The notes beneath the pieces are model-generated. The model saw nothing but the letters and a program-made list of their open reading frames with translations. It made no database searches and was not told the DNA's origin. DNA of 64,000 nucleotides from Ferrovum sp. JA12 (GTDB taxonomy: Bacteria; Pseudomonadota; Gammaproteobacteria; Burkholderiales; Ferrovaceae), in the NCBI RefSeq assembly GCF_001431705.1, contig NZ_LJWX01000001.1, forward strand, positions 248,001 to 312,000, read 5' to 3'. The translations under genes and the position numbers were made by a program. This document shows positions 17,408-28,253 of the stretch, piece by piece (positions within the stretch are counted from its first letter, which is position 1; each line of letters opens with the position of its first letter).

Positions 17408-18877
17408 CTAGACTTGTGCTATCCCAGTGGGAAGTTGTTGATGCCAATCGCTCACCAATTGATACTGATGAGCCACGTTCAATAATTTTGCTTCAGAGAA
17501 ATGAGGTCCTATAAGTTGTAGCCCTACAGGCAAATGACTATCACCAAAACCAATGGGTATGGATAAGCCTGGTAACCCCGCCAAATTAACACTGATAGTA
17601 AAAATATCAGAGAGATACATGCTCACAGGGTCACTGGTTTTTTCATTAAAACCAAAGGCGACACTGGGCGTTGAGGGGCCCACAATCACATCACAGCGCT
17701 CAAAGGCTTGTAGATAATCTTGCAATATTAAACGTCTTACTCGTTGCGCTTGAAGGTAGTAGGCATCATAGTAACCTCTAGACAATACATAAGTTCCCGT
17801 CAAAATTCGACGTTTTACCTCTGCGCCAAAACCTTCAGCTCTGGTTTTCTCATACAACTCGATTAAATTACGGTAGTCATGGGTTCGATGCCCATAGCGA
17901 ACCCCATCAAAACGTGACAAATTACTAGATGCCTCAGCTGGCGCTAAGACATAATAAACGGGCACAGATAGGGAAGTATTGGGTAAAGTCAGAGGGACGC
18001 GCACAGCACCAAGCTTCTCTAGCTCTTGAATGGCGCGCTCTACTGCTTGCGCCACATCCGCATCAACCCCTTCCTTGAAAAACTCCTCAGGAAGACCAAT
18101 ACGTAGCCCCTTGAGGGAGTTATTCAGGGGAGCAGTAAAGTCCTCAACCTCTCTTTTAACAGAGGTGGAATCTCGTTCATCATGACCCACCATAATATTT
18201 AACCCATAGGCAACATCTTCAGCAGAGACCGCCATTAAGCCTCCCTGATCAAGACTTGACGCATAGGCGATCATGCCATAGCGCGATACATTGCCATAGG
18301 TAGGCTTTAACCCTGTTACCCCACACAAAGCAGCGGGTTGACGAATAGATCCCCCCGTATCAGTGGCCGTAGCAAGGGGAGCTAAGCGCGCGGCTACCGC
18401 CGCAGCAGACCCACCTGAACTGCCTCCTGGAACTCGACCAAGATGCCACGGATTTTTAACCGGACCAAAATACGAGGTCTCATTACTGGAGCCCATAGCA
18501 AATTCGTCCATATTGGTTTTACCTAAAGTAACGGCACCACTGTGGTTAAATGCCTCAACCACATGAGCGTCATAGGGTGCCACAAAATTAGCCAGCATTT
18601 TAGAGCCACAAGTGGTTAACCACCCCTTTGCGCAAAAAATATCTTTATGCGCTAAAGGAACACCCATTAAGGCAGTGTTGTCACCTTTTGCGATGGCCCG
18701 ATCAACCTCCTTAGCCTGCAGAAGAGTTTTTTCTCTATCCACGGTGATAAAAGCATTTAGCTCTGGATTAAGTTGATCGATACGCTGCAAATACAGCGAA
18801 GCTAACTCCACAGCAGTTAAACTCTTAGAATCAATGAGTTGTTTTATTTTTTTAATACTTAATGACGATATATCCAT
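17408..18877 (-). CDS. gatA: Glu-tRNA(Gln)/Asp-tRNA(Asn) amidotransferase subunit A
   Basis: The 489-aa amidase-signature subunit that releases ammonia from glutamine for transamidation. The Ser-cisSer-Lys triad is intact: Lys78 (AHKDIFC), Ser153 ([11 protein letters not shown]) and Ser177 ([11 protein letters not shown]). Length is typical. It starts 3 bp after gatC, so the heterotrimer is made from one mRNA. Together with the tRNA-Gln at 35.8 kb it suggests an indirect Gln-tRNA or Asn-tRNA route. Confidence 0.96.
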   Translation of the reverse strand: MDISSLSIKKIKQLIDSKSLTAVELASLYLQRIDQLNPELNAFITVDREKTLLQAKEVDRAIAKGDNTALMGVPLAHKDIFCAKGWLTTCGSKMLANFVAPYDAHVVEAFNHSGAVTLGKTNMDEFAMGSSNETSYFGPVKNPWHLGRVPGGSSGGSAAAVAARLAPLATATDTGGSIRQPAALCGVTGLKPTYGNVSRYGMIAYASSLDQGGLMAVSAEDVAYGLNIMVGHDERDSTSVKREVEDFTAPLNNSLKGLRIGLPEEFFKEGVDADVAQAVERAIQELEKLGAVRVPLTLPNTSLSVPVYYVLAPAEASSNLSRFDGVRYGHRTHDYRNLIELYEKTRAEGFGAEVKRRILTGTYVLSRGYYDAYYLQAQRVRRLILQDYLQAFERCDVIVGPSTPSVAFGFNEKTSDPVSMYLSDIFTISVNLAGLPGLSIPIGFGDSHLPVGLQLIGPHFSEAKLLNVAHQYQLVSDWHQQLPTGIAQV

Positions 18878-18880
18878 GAT

Positions 18881-19168
18881 TTACTCAATGACCTTAGGAA
18901 CAATATATAACCCCTTTTCAACCTGAGGCGCGATACTTTGATAGCTGTCGCGTAGGTTTTCCTCAGTGACTTTATCCTCACGCAGTGGTTGATTGATTGA
19001 CAGAGAATGAGACAAAGGCTCAATACCTGTTGTATCAACTGCCTGCAACGCATCAATCAACTGAAACACACGAGTAAGTTGCTCCCTGAGCGGACCTAAC
19101 TCATCTTCATCAACGTGTATCCTCGCTAATCGTGCAAGATGCTTTAATTCTTTATCTGATAAACTCAC
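18881..19168 (-). CDS. gatC: Glu-tRNA(Gln)/Asp-tRNA(Asn) amidotransferase subunit C (GTG start)
   Basis: A 95-aa wrapping subunit that stabilises GatA-GatB. The opening MSLSDKELKHLARLARIHVDEDEL and the middle VDTTGIEPLSHS are family features. The start codon is GTG, with AAGGA about 11 nt upstream, a rather long spacing. It is the first gene of gatCAB-metXW and diverges from mreB; both promoters must lie in the 85-bp gap. Confidence 0.93.
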   Translation of the reverse strand: MSLSDKELKHLARLARIHVDEDELGPLREQLTRVFQLIDALQAVDTTGIEPLSHSLSINQPLREDKVTEENLRDSYQSIAPQVEKGLYIVPKVIE

Positions 19169-19226
19169 AATTTTATATTTCCTTTACTTTAAAGCCATGC
19201 CTTAATCAGGTATCATAATAGGCTAA

Positions 19227-20297
<1,071 letters not shown>

Positions 20298-20333
20298 CCA
20301 ACAGGGGCACGTGTTACTTTAATTTTATTTTCC

Positions 20334-21251
20334 ATGAATACACGTACCCCTCAACTCTTTACCCGTGGCGCGGCCCTTTGGTTAAGACAAACTTTATATA
20401 TACTATTAGCCCTTTTCGCTATTGTTATAGACAACCACTTCCATCAGCTAAATGTTTTACGTAATCTGGTTTACATTACGTTAGTGCCGCTTCAAGCATT
20501 GGCAAATCTCCCCACGCAATTAATTCAACAAACGAATCATTTATTTAGTCATCAGCTGGAGCTGATTTCAGAAAATCAAAAACTTAAACTTGAATTATTA
20601 CAAGACCAAGTACTTGTGCAAGACAAAGCTTTTCTAGTTAAGAAAAACTTAGAATTAGAAGGGTTAATGGGTATTAAAGATCATTACAGTACTTCTATAA
20701 AACTGAGCCAAACCCTCTATGCTGCCCATAACCCCTTTCATCAAAAGCTTATTATTGATGGGGGAGCAACACAGGATTTCAAATTAGGTTCACCAGTACT
20801 CACTTCAGAGGGGCTGATCGGACAAGTCACAGTACTTTTCCCAAAAAGTAGCGAAGTGACTCTTCTCAGTGATAAAAATCTTTCTGTCCCTGTTGAAAAC
20901 CTGAGAACCGGTTATCGATCTTTCACGCAAGGGGAAGGATTAAACGATCTATTTGATGTCATGTATGTTCCTGTGACCAGTGATTTTAAAGTTGGCGATG
21001 AAATGGTGAGTTCAGGACTCGGAGGTGTTTATCCGGCAGGTCTTCCCGTCGGCCGAATCATTTCTGTGACACGGGATAGTAATTCAGCCTTTTTTACTAT
21101 CCGCTGCCAGACTAACCATGTTTTGCGCTCAGGACACTATGTGGCGGTCCTCAACCCTATCAATGATCATGAGCTCATTAATAAAATCGAACCTTTGGAG
21201 CGCAGTCCCGCCTCTCAAGATAAGAAAAAAAACACATCTAAGAAAAAATAA
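20334..21251 (+). CDS. mreC: MreC, rod-shape morphogenesis protein
   Basis: A 305-aa bitopic protein linking MreB to the periplasmic synthases. A membrane helix lies at about 20-40, a coiled coil at about 60-110 and a periplasmic double beta-barrel at 120-270 (IIDGGATQDFKLGSPVLTS, then GDEMVSSGLGGVYPAGLPVG). The last 12 residues are nearly all Lys/Ser/Asn, an extended basic tail. It sits 36 bp after mreB and 8 bp before mreD. Confidence 0.94.
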   Translation: MNTRTPQLFTRGAALWLRQTLYILLALFAIVIDNHFHQLNVLRNLVYITLVPLQALANLPTQLIQQTNHLFSHQLELISENQKLKLELLQDQVLVQDKAFLVKKNLELEGLMGIKDHYSTSIKLSQTLYAAHNPFHQKLIIDGGATQDFKLGSPVLTSEGLIGQVTVLFPKSSEVTLLSDKNLSVPVENLRTGYRSFTQGEGLNDLFDVMYVPVTSDFKVGDEMVSSGLGGVYPAGLPVGRIISVTRDSNSAFFTIRCQTNHVLRSGHYVAVLNPINDHELINKIEPLERSPASQDKKKNTSKKK

Positions 21252-21259
21252 TCCTTATC

Positions 21260-21763
21260 ATGCTATCCAGCGCTCATCGTTCAATTAAAAAACCCGCCCC
21301 CATGAGTAGGATCATCCTTACCCTGGTGGCTTCAGTGGTGTTAACTCTATTGCCTTGGTCAGGCTATGGACAAATGATGGAGCCTAGTTGGATTCTGATT
21401 GTTCTACTTTACTGGGGACTTCATGAACCGCGGGTCATTAACGGCTTTGCTTTTTTCGTCTTGGGCTTAATTTCAGATGTGGCACAAAGCTCAATTCTGG
21501 GCATTCATGCATTAAGTTTTAGCTTAATATTGTGGTTATTATCTATTTATCGCCAACGTATTCTTACTTTTTATGCGGCCAATCAGGCCATTCATTTATT
21601 GCCCGCCTTCTTTCTGAACCAGCTTATTATCACTGTCGTGGTTTACGTTACCACTGACACACTCCCCCACATACTTTGGTTTACCCAAAGCCTTCTCTCC
21701 GCCCTGTGTTGGCTCATTACGCCTTATGTCCTTGAGGCAAAGCTGTCCGCGAAAAACTCATGA
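21260..21763 (+). CDS. mreD: MreD, rod-shape membrane protein
   Basis: A 167-aa inner-membrane protein with about five helices. The motif PSWILIVLLYWGLHEPRVINGF followed by GLISDVAQSSILGIHA is typical of proteobacterial MreD. An in-frame ATG at codon 15 (MSRIILTL) could be an alternative start, since the first 14 residues are basic and poorly conserved. The stop overlaps the mrdA start by 4 bp (ATGA). Confidence 0.9.
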   Translation: MLSSAHRSIKKPAPMSRIILTLVASVVLTLLPWSGYGQMMEPSWILIVLLYWGLHEPRVINGFAFFVLGLISDVAQSSILGIHALSFSLILWLLSIYRQRILTFYAANQAIHLLPAFFLNQLIITVVVYVTTDTLPHILWFTQSLLSALCWLITPYVLEAKLSAKNS

Positions 21764-23676
21764 AAAAAAGAGTATCACTGCGTAACCCTCAACAGGACCG
21801 ATGGGACTTTCAACTTCGCATCAAAATCTTAGCTGGTATTATTTTTGTTTTATTTCTCCTACTGTTAATTCGATTGTTTTGGTTGCAAGTTATTTCCTAT
21901 AGTTACTACCATACCTTGGCCGAGGCTAATCGCATTAGTATTGTGCCAGTGGTCCCTCATCGCGGTAATATTTTTGATCGCAATGGACTCACTCTGGCTA
22001 ATAACACGCCTACTTATACCCTAGAGATTAACCCCAGAGAGAGCGCTCCCGTTGATCAAGTGATTGAGCAATTATCACACATCATCACCATCAGCTCATC
22101 GGATAAAAAACTCTTTCATAAATTAAATGAAGAATCCCGTGGTCTTGCTCCTGTTGCTATCCGGGCTCGCTTGAGCGAAGAGGAAATTGCTCGCTTTTCA
22201 GTCTACCGTTACGCTTTTAAAGGGGTCAGTATTGAATCTCGATTAATTCGTAACTACCCCCTCGCCGAGGCCACCTCTCATGTGGTGGGGTATATCAGTC
22301 GCATTAATCAAAACGATCTTGATCACTTAGATGATGAGGATAAATTAGATGCCTACCGCGGAACCAATCATATAGGTAAATTAGGGATTGAGGCCCATTA
22401 TGAATCCCTACTCCATGGCGTCACCGGCTCCGAACAAGTAGAGACGGACTCCTCAGGGCACGGAGTGAGAACGCTGTCCTACTCTCCTCCCGTTGCCGGG
22501 ACTGATTTATTTTTAACCATAGACGCAACATTACAAGTGGCCGCAGAAAAAGCCTTTGGTGAACACAGAGGGGCATTGGTTGCCATCGATCCCAGTACTG
22601 GAGAAATCCTGGCTTTTGTCAGTCAGCCTGGCTTTGACCCTAATTTGTTTGTGGATGGGATTGATCAAGAACATTGGAATGATCTCAATAACTCTCCCAA
22701 CAGACCTTTAAATGACCGTGCTCTCAGAGGACAATATCCACCCGGTTCTACCATTAAACCTTTGATGGCACTACTTGCCCTCAACTCTGGGGTACGCAGT
22801 GCACAAACCCTTATCAGTGATCCGGGCTACTTCGCTCTACCAGGATCCACTCATCATTATCGTGATTGGCGAGTACAAGGTCACGGTATGGTCGATATGC
22901 ATTTATCTATTGTCCAATCTTGTGATACCTACTATTACAGTTTGGCCAATCAATTGGGTATTGATCGTATGCATGATTTTTTTAGCAACTTGGGTTTTGG
23001 TAAAAAGTCCGGCATTGATCTAGATGGTGAACTCACGGGTTTGTATCCCTCCACACAATGGAAAAGAAAACGTTACCATCAAGATTGGTATACGGGAGAA
23101 ACCATCATCAGCGGTATTGGTCAAGGATATATTTTAGTTACCCCACTACAACTGGCCAGCGCTATCGCTACTTTTGCGAATCATGGAGTGATGATGCGTC
23201 CCCATCTGTTAAAGTCCACCAGAAACCCCCAAACCAATATCCTTACTCCCATTCCACTGCAAGTGGTAACTAAAATTCCCATGGCAGATGACAGTTATAA
23301 TTTGATCCGTGATGCTATGGTTGATGTGATGAAACCAGGCGGTACTGCAGCCACGGCAGGAGCCGGCGCCAAATATCTTATTGCCGGAAAAACAGGCACA
23401 GCCCAGGTGATTGGGGTAAAACAAGGACAACGATACAATGCCGGTCAAACCTCTGAGTTTCATAGAGATCACGCTCTTTTTGTGGCCTTTGCACCAGCCG
23501 ACAAACCAAAAATTGCTATTGCGGTACTCGTTGAAAACGGTGGTCATGGTGGCTCCACAGCTGCACCAATTGCCCGACAAGTCATGGACAATTACTTATT
23601 AGGCTTACCCACTAGCGCCGTGAAAGACAATCAGACATCCACTCAACCCACGGAGGAGGAGGCTCCACATGATTAA
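21760..23676 (+). CDS. mrdA: PBP2, elongasome peptidoglycan DD-transpeptidase
   Basis: A 638-aa class B penicillin-binding protein that cross-links lateral wall peptidoglycan with RodA. One N-terminal helix (about 22-45) is followed by the pedestal domain, where HRGNIFDRNGL lies near 67. The transpeptidase has the active-site Ser in PPGSTIKP (about residue 330), the second motif SCD near 387 and KTGTAQ near 543, all in place. It overlaps mreD by 4 bp and rodA by 8 bp. Confidence 0.95.
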   Translation: MKKRVSLRNPQQDRWDFQLRIKILAGIIFVLFLLLLIRLFWLQVISYSYYHTLAEANRISIVPVVPHRGNIFDRNGLTLANNTPTYTLEINPRESAPVDQVIEQLSHIITISSSDKKLFHKLNEESRGLAPVAIRARLSEEEIARFSVYRYAFKGVSIESRLIRNYPLAEATSHVVGYISRINQNDLDHLDDEDKLDAYRGTNHIGKLGIEAHYESLLHGVTGSEQVETDSSGHGVRTLSYSPPVAGTDLFLTIDATLQVAAEKAFGEHRGALVAIDPSTGEILAFVSQPGFDPNLFVDGIDQEHWNDLNNSPNRPLNDRALRGQYPPGSTIKPLMALLALNSGVRSAQTLISDPGYFALPGSTHHYRDWRVQGHGMVDMHLSIVQSCDTYYYSLANQLGIDRMHDFFSNLGFGKKSGIDLDGELTGLYPSTQWKRKRYHQDWYTGETIISGIGQGYILVTPLQLASAIATFANHGVMMRPHLLKSTRNPQTNILTPIPLQVVTKIPMADDSYNLIRDAMVDVMKPGGTAATAGAGAKYLIAGKTGTAQVIGVKQGQRYNAGQTSEFHRDHALFVAFAPADKPKIAIAVLVENGGHGGSTAAPIARQVMDNYLLGLPTSAVKDNQTSTQPTEEEAPHD

Positions 23677-24763
23677 AAAACTGGTCGATCACTTTCTCAA
23701 ACCGCTTGATAAAATCTTATTTAATACCAGCCTCATACTCATGATCTTAGGATTAGTCGTTCTTTACAGTGCCTCGGGTATGGATATGATAAAAACTTTA
23801 GGGCAGGTCAAAAACTATTTGATCGCTTTTTTACTCATGTGGATCCTAGCAACCGTTTCACCCAGTAAAATACAAAAATTAGCGTTGCCTATTTATATCT
23901 TTTCTCTTGCTCTGTTAGTTGCCGTTGCTCTTTTTGGCGAAGTCAGTCACGGTGCGAGGCGTTGGCTTCACCTGGGCCCGTTGCATGTGCAACCCTCAGA
24001 ATTTATGAAGATCGCTCTCCCTCTTATGCTGGCCAGTTACTTTGACCAACGCGGTAAAGACCGTTACTGGCTAGATTTTATTATCGCCGCCTTATTATTA
24101 TTGGCACCCGTAGCCTTAGTGATTAAACAACCTGATCTCGGTACAGCCTTGCTCATCGCCAGCTCTGGTTTTTATGTCATTCTGCTAGCTGGTCTATCCT
24201 GGCGCGTATTACTTACTTTGATAGGTGGAGGTCTATGCTCTTTGCCCTTTGTCTGGCATGTTCTTCATGATTATCAAAAGCAGCGTATCTTGACCCTGTT
24301 AGACCCCACCAAGGACCCTTTAGGGGCGGGATACCACACTCTTCAATCCATGATTGCATTAGGTTCTGGAGGTTTTTTGGGAAAAGGTTGGCTACACGGC
24401 ACTCAATCTCATTTAGATTTTCTACCAGAACACAGCACAGACTTTGTGTTTGCCGTATTTGGTGAGGAGTTTGGCCTAGTGGGAGAATGTCTATTTTTGA
24501 GCTTAATGTTAATCCTGATCGTCAGAGGATTTTTCATTGCCTTAGAGGGATCGAGTCCCTTCTCACGCCTCATCGCAGGAACATTATCCATGACATTGTT
24601 TACATATACCTTTGTTAACCTGGGAATGGTCAGCGGCATCTTACCAGTGGTGGGGGTTCCATTACCCTTTCTAAGTTACGGCGGAACATCATTAGTGACA
24701 CTTTTTATCAGTCTTGGCATACTAATGAGTGTTAGCTATCACCGTCAACTGGTCAAACAATGA
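23669..24763 (+). CDS. rodA: RodA, SEDS peptidoglycan glycosyltransferase
   Basis: A 364-aa SEDS polymerase with about ten helices that makes glycan strands with PBP2. Family signatures are GARRWLHLGPLHVQPSEFMKIAL near 92, KQPDLGTALLI near 152, FLPEHSTDFVFAVFGEEFGL near 250 (catalytic Asp region) and PLPFLSYGGTSL near 331. Spacing is tight on both sides, with a 4-bp overlap with rlpA. Confidence 0.95.
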   Translation: MIKKLVDHFLKPLDKILFNTSLILMILGLVVLYSASGMDMIKTLGQVKNYLIAFLLMWILATVSPSKIQKLALPIYIFSLALLVAVALFGEVSHGARRWLHLGPLHVQPSEFMKIALPLMLASYFDQRGKDRYWLDFIIAALLLLAPVALVIKQPDLGTALLIASSGFYVILLAGLSWRVLLTLIGGGLCSLPFVWHVLHDYQKQRILTLLDPTKDPLGAGYHTLQSMIALGSGGFLGKGWLHGTQSHLDFLPEHSTDFVFAVFGEEFGLVGECLFLSLMLILIVRGFFIALEGSSPFSRLIAGTLSMTLFTYTFVNLGMVSGILPVVGVPLPFLSYGGTSLVTLFISLGILMSVSYHRQLVKQ

Positions 24764-25302
24764 AAGCTCTCAGCTTACTGTTTATATGCTTGCTTCTGTG
24801 TTGTTTAAGTGGTTGTTCAACCACTTCCCATACATCCACTAGTAATGGGGGATATTATCTTGACGATGGTCCTGAAAGTCACCCCCCAGCTAATTTAGAT
24901 CTTGTCCCCAATGCTGTACCACGTTGGGAACCTTATAACCGTTATGCTAATAAACCCTATGAAGCTCTTGGTAAATGGTATTATCCACAAACTAATAATG
25001 CGCCTTACCGAGCAGTAGGTTATGCATCGTGGTATGGAAGACGTTATAATCATCATCGTACTGCTTCCGGTGAAGTGTATAACATGTATGCCATGACAGG
25101 AGCTCATACTACTTTACCAATCCCCTGCTATGTCAAAGTCACTAATCTTAAAAATCATAGGTGGGTTATTGTACGAATAAACGATCGCGGTCCTTTTAAG
25201 GATGATCGCTTAATTGATTTAAGTTATACCGCCGCTTATAAGTTAGGCATATTAGGTCATGGAACCAGTCAGGTATTGGTTGAACGTGTTTTTCCAAAAT
25301 AA
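24760..25302 (+). CDS. rlpA: RlpA-like septal lytic transglycosylase lipoprotein, without SPOR domain
   Basis: A 180-aa lipoprotein. The signal peptide ends in the lipobox LSGC, with Cys near residue 19. The double-psi beta-barrel starts at GYASWYGRRYNHHRTASGE near 87 and carries the catalytic Asp in RINDRGPFKDDRLIDLS near 145. Family members cleave denuded septal glycan. E. coli and Pseudomonas RlpA have a C-terminal SPOR domain for septal targeting; here the protein stops after the barrel, so septal localisation must differ or depend on a partner. Confidence 0.9.
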   Translation: MKALSLLFICLLLCCLSGCSTTSHTSTSNGGYYLDDGPESHPPANLDLVPNAVPRWEPYNRYANKPYEALGKWYYPQTNNAPYRAVGYASWYGRRYNHHRTASGEVYNMYAMTGAHTTLPIPCYVKVTNLKNHRWVIVRINDRGPFKDDRLIDLSYTAAYKLGILGHGTSQVLVERVFPK

Positions 25303-25320
25303 TTTTTCAAGTTGAGAATA

Positions 25321-26481
25321 ATGATTAAAGCCGCCCATTACATTGCACTAACTGCTTGTTTTCTTAATATGACCTATGCCAAGGCTGATACCACGGCACA
25401 GCAACACACTAATGCAAATCTAGTGGCGCCCTATGTCGCGGCTAAAGCGTATTACCTTGAAGAAGTCGAGTCACATCAGCTGTTAGCCACCTTGAACCCT
25501 GATGAGCGTGTTGAGCCTGCGTCACTGACCAAATTGATGAGCGCTTACTTGGTTTTTGACGCTCTGCGTAACCATAAAATCAGCTTAACTCAACACGTCA
25601 GTGTATCAGAACATGCCTGGCGCGCTCCAGGTTCGCGGATGTTTATTGAACCTAATAAACCAGTGACGGTAGATGAACTCATTCATGGCATGATCATACA
25701 ATCCGGCAATGATGCCACCACTGCCTTGGCGGAGAGCGTGGCAGGCTCAGAGGATGCTTTTGTCAGCCGTATGAATTTAACAGCATCCAGATTAGGTTTA
25801 TCCAACACACATTTCTCTAACGCCACCGGTCTTCCTGATCCACAGCACTACAGTACAGCCCGTGATCTAGCTAAACTTGCTAGTACCCTACTCAGTGATT
25901 TTCCTGAGTACTTATCACTATTTTCAACAAAAGAATACCGCTACAACAATATCACGCAACCTAACCGTAATCGGTTGTTATGGATTGATCCTAGTGTGGA
26001 TGGCTTAAAAACAGGACATACCGAGTCAGCGGGCTATTGCCTCATCAGTAGTGCTAAACGTGGACAAAGAAGAATTTTATCGGTGGTGCTTGGGACTAAT
26101 AGCGACAAAGCACGAACCAGTGAAAGTCAAAAACTCATCAATTGGGGATTTCAAACCTTTGAGAGTACTTTATTGTTTAAGAAAAACACTCCTGTCAAAG
26201 TACTCACTGCTTACAAAGGGAGCTTACATCAAATCCAAGCCGGCTTTAACGAGGACGTATGGATTACCCATCCTGCGGGAGACAGCACCCATTTCCATGA
26301 GCTACTCACTACCTTTCAACCCATTATAGCGCCTGTCATGGTAGGCCAAAACGTTGGTAAACTTGATATCACTTATAATGGTTCTTCCATAGAAAGTATT
26401 CCATTGATATCTTTAGACAGCGTTCCTTTGGGTAATGCTTTTACACGTGGATGGGATTCAATAAGGTTAATGATTAAATGA
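25321..26481 (+). CDS. dacC: D-alanyl-D-alanine carboxypeptidase (PBP5/6 family)
   Basis: A 386-aa periplasmic enzyme that trims the terminal D-Ala of pentapeptide stems. A signal peptide occupies the first 23 residues or so (ending TYAKA). The active-site SLTK is near 66, SGND near 122 and KTG near 228. The C-terminal beta domain ends in GWDSIRLMIK, an amphipathic tail typical of membrane-associated PBP5. I use the ATG at 25321 rather than the TTG three codons before. It overlaps the next gene by 4 bp. Confidence 0.93.
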   Translation: MIKAAHYIALTACFLNMTYAKADTTAQQHTNANLVAPYVAAKAYYLEEVESHQLLATLNPDERVEPASLTKLMSAYLVFDALRNHKISLTQHVSVSEHAWRAPGSRMFIEPNKPVTVDELIHGMIIQSGNDATTALAESVAGSEDAFVSRMNLTASRLGLSNTHFSNATGLPDPQHYSTARDLAKLASTLLSDFPEYLSLFSTKEYRYNNITQPNRNRLLWIDPSVDGLKTGHTESAGYCLISSAKRGQRRILSVVLGTNSDKARTSESQKLINWGFQTFESTLLFKKNTPVKVLTAYKGSLHQIQAGFNEDVWITHPAGDSTHFHELLTTFQPIIAPVMVGQNVGKLDITYNGSSIESIPLISLDSVPLGNAFTRGWDSIRLMIK

Positions 26482-27311
26482 GTCATGTTTATTTAAACGG
26501 GCAATGGTTGCCCATAGAAAAAGCTCACGTATCGGTATTAGATCGTGGTTTTATTTTTGGTGATGGCGTCTATGAAGTGATCCCTGTTTATAACAGAAGG
26601 GTATTCGCCCTTGAGGCCCATTTAAAAAGGCTTGACCGAAGCCTTGCAGGCATTCGCTTGTCTCCCCCTCTGGATGCTGAGCAATGGCAACCTATTATTG
26701 CGCGATTGGTGCAAGAAACTGAAACGGATGACTCTTCTATTTATATACAGATCACCCGCGGGGTAGCTCCACGGGACCATGCTTTCCCAGCCAACACTCA
26801 AGCCACTGTATTTGCTATGGCAAAACCTATGACTGCCGTTCCTGAGGAGTGGTTAAGTCAAGGGATAAAGGTGGTAACTCATGAGGATAACCGTTGGTTA
26901 CACTGTGATTTAAAAACCACGGCGCTTCTTGCTAATGTGCTGTTACGTCAATATGCTGTTGATCATAAAGCAGTTGAATGTATCTTAATTCGCGATGGTT
27001 TTGTCACTGAGGGAGCGGCGAGTAATATCATTGTAGTGCATGAGGAACAATTGCTGTTCCCACCCCGTAATCATTTGATTTTACCGGGTATTACCTATGA
27101 TCTGGTTATCGAGTTAGCAAAAAAACATGGTATCCCCTTTAAGGAAGCGCCTGTGACTCGATCTCAACTTCAAGAGGCAAGTGAGTTGTTGATGACCTCC
27201 AGTACGCGGGAAATCGTCCCAATAACTGAAATGGATGGAAAAAAAGTAGGGGCAGGTGTTCCTGGCCCCCTGTTCAGAGAGCTGCTGTCTTTGTACCAGG
27301 GTTTAAAATAA
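26478..27311 (+). CDS. dat: D-amino-acid (D-alanine) aminotransferase, PLP class IV
   Basis: A 277-aa fold-type IV aminotransferase. DRGFIFGDGVYEVIPVY near 22 and the Lys in CDLKTTALLANVL near 143 (Schiff-base Lys) are seen, with EGAASNIIVV near 175. Such enzymes interconvert D-alanine/D-glutamate with 2-oxo acids, feeding wall precursors, which fits its position directly after the DD-carboxypeptidase. Branched-chain or aminodeoxychorismate-lyase relatives share the fold, but this start motif favours D-amino acids. Confidence 0.85.
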   Translation: MSHVYLNGQWLPIEKAHVSVLDRGFIFGDGVYEVIPVYNRRVFALEAHLKRLDRSLAGIRLSPPLDAEQWQPIIARLVQETETDDSSIYIQITRGVAPRDHAFPANTQATVFAMAKPMTAVPEEWLSQGIKVVTHEDNRWLHCDLKTTALLANVLLRQYAVDHKAVECILIRDGFVTEGAASNIIVVHEEQLLFPPRNHLILPGITYDLVIELAKKHGIPFKEAPVTRSQLQEASELLMTSSTREIVPITEMDGKKVGAGVPGPLFRELLSLYQGLK

Positions 27312-27312
27312 T

Positions 27313-27603
27313 ATGACCCAAGAGTTTTCTCATGATGAAGAACCCCAAGAGGATTTGTTTAACTTCCCCTGCGAATTTCCCATTAAAGCTATGGGTAAAA
27401 CCGTGGACGGTTTTGCGCAAACCATTCTTGACATTGTTCTCAAACATGCTCCTGATTTCAACGCAGGAACCATGGAGATGAGAACTAGCCGGGAGGGCAA
27501 ATATCTCAGCGTTACCTGCACCATCAGAGCCGTGTCACGAGATCAACTGGATAATCTTTATCGTGAATTATCAGCTCATCCTCTTGTGGTCATGGTTCTT
27601 TAA
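27313..27603 (+). CDS. ybeD: YbeD/DUF493 family small protein
   Basis: A 96-aa ferredoxin-like-fold protein (FNFPCEFPIKAMGKT near 16, then LSVTCTIRAVSRDQLDNLYRELS near 69). The family is widely found between dacA-type and lipB genes, as here. A regulatory or allosteric role has been suggested, but no firm function is known. It begins 1 bp after dat and ends 5 bp before lipB. Confidence 0.9.
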   Translation: MTQEFSHDEEPQEDLFNFPCEFPIKAMGKTVDGFAQTILDIVLKHAPDFNAGTMEMRTSREGKYLSVTCTIRAVSRDQLDNLYRELSAHPLVVMVL

Positions 27604-27608
27604 TTGTA

Positions 27609-28253
27609 TTGTTTGTGACCCACTCAATCCTGCTCGTTCGACAACTACCCGGCCTGACGGATTATGCTCAGGCCCTAGACGCCATGAGAGCATTTAATCA
27701 ACAACGTCAGCCTGACACCCAAGATGAGTTATGGGTTTTAGAACACCCTTCGGTCTTTACTTTAGGTCAAGCAGGACTCATGAGTCATCTTCTAGCTAAC
27801 CCTGAGAGCATTCCTGTTATTCGCTCTGACCGAGGCGGTCAAATCACCTTTCATGGACCCGGACAAATTATTTTTTATCTCTTACTAGATTTAAAACGAC
27901 ATCAACTCACCGTGAGGCAACTGGTGAATACGATTGAACAGACTGTAATCAATATGCTTGATTTTTTTGCCATTAAAGCCCATCGTGTGGAGGGCGCTCC
28001 AGGAATTTATGTTGAGCATGCTAAAATAGCTGCACTTGGTTTAAGAATTCAAAACGGCTATTGTCGTCATGGGTTTTCCATTAATGTAGACATGGATATG
28101 ACTCCTTTCACATTGATCAATCCTTGTGGCTATGAACGTTTAAAAACCACTCAAGTCAAAGAGTGGTATCGAGGTATTACTAAAGAGGCGGTTATTGAGC
28201 GAGTCATGATTGAGCTCTCTAACTTATTAGAATTGGAGGTAAAGCAAGGATGA
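27609..28253 (+). CDS. lipB: LipB, octanoyltransferase (non-ATG start)
   Basis: Transfers octanoyl from ACP to lipoyl domains. Conserved blocks: [18 protein letters not shown] near 38, [15 protein letters not shown] near 74, the Lys of KIAALGLRI near 138 and the Cys of INPCGYE near 173. No ATG is available near the expected start; TTG (27609) and GTG (27615) are the candidates, and there is no clear Shine-Dalgarno. Coupling to the ybeD stop codon 5 bp upstream probably drives initiation. It overlaps lipA by 4 bp. Confidence 0.92.
   Translation: MFVTHSILLVRQLPGLTDYAQALDAMRAFNQQRQPDTQDELWVLEHPSVFTLGQAGLMSHLLANPESIPVIRSDRGGQITFHGPGQIIFYLLLDLKRHQLTVRQLVNTIEQTVINMLDFFAIKAHRVEGAPGIYVEHAKIAALGLRIQNGYCRHGFSINVDMDMTPFTLINPCGYERLKTTQVKEWYRGITKEAVIERVMIELSNLLELEVKQG

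Noticed and set aside
23209-23580. 123-aa minus-strand ORF inside mrdA
   Set aside because: It is antisense to the PBP2 transpeptidase domain with its KTG motif; the translation is Cys/Trp-rich without domain features.
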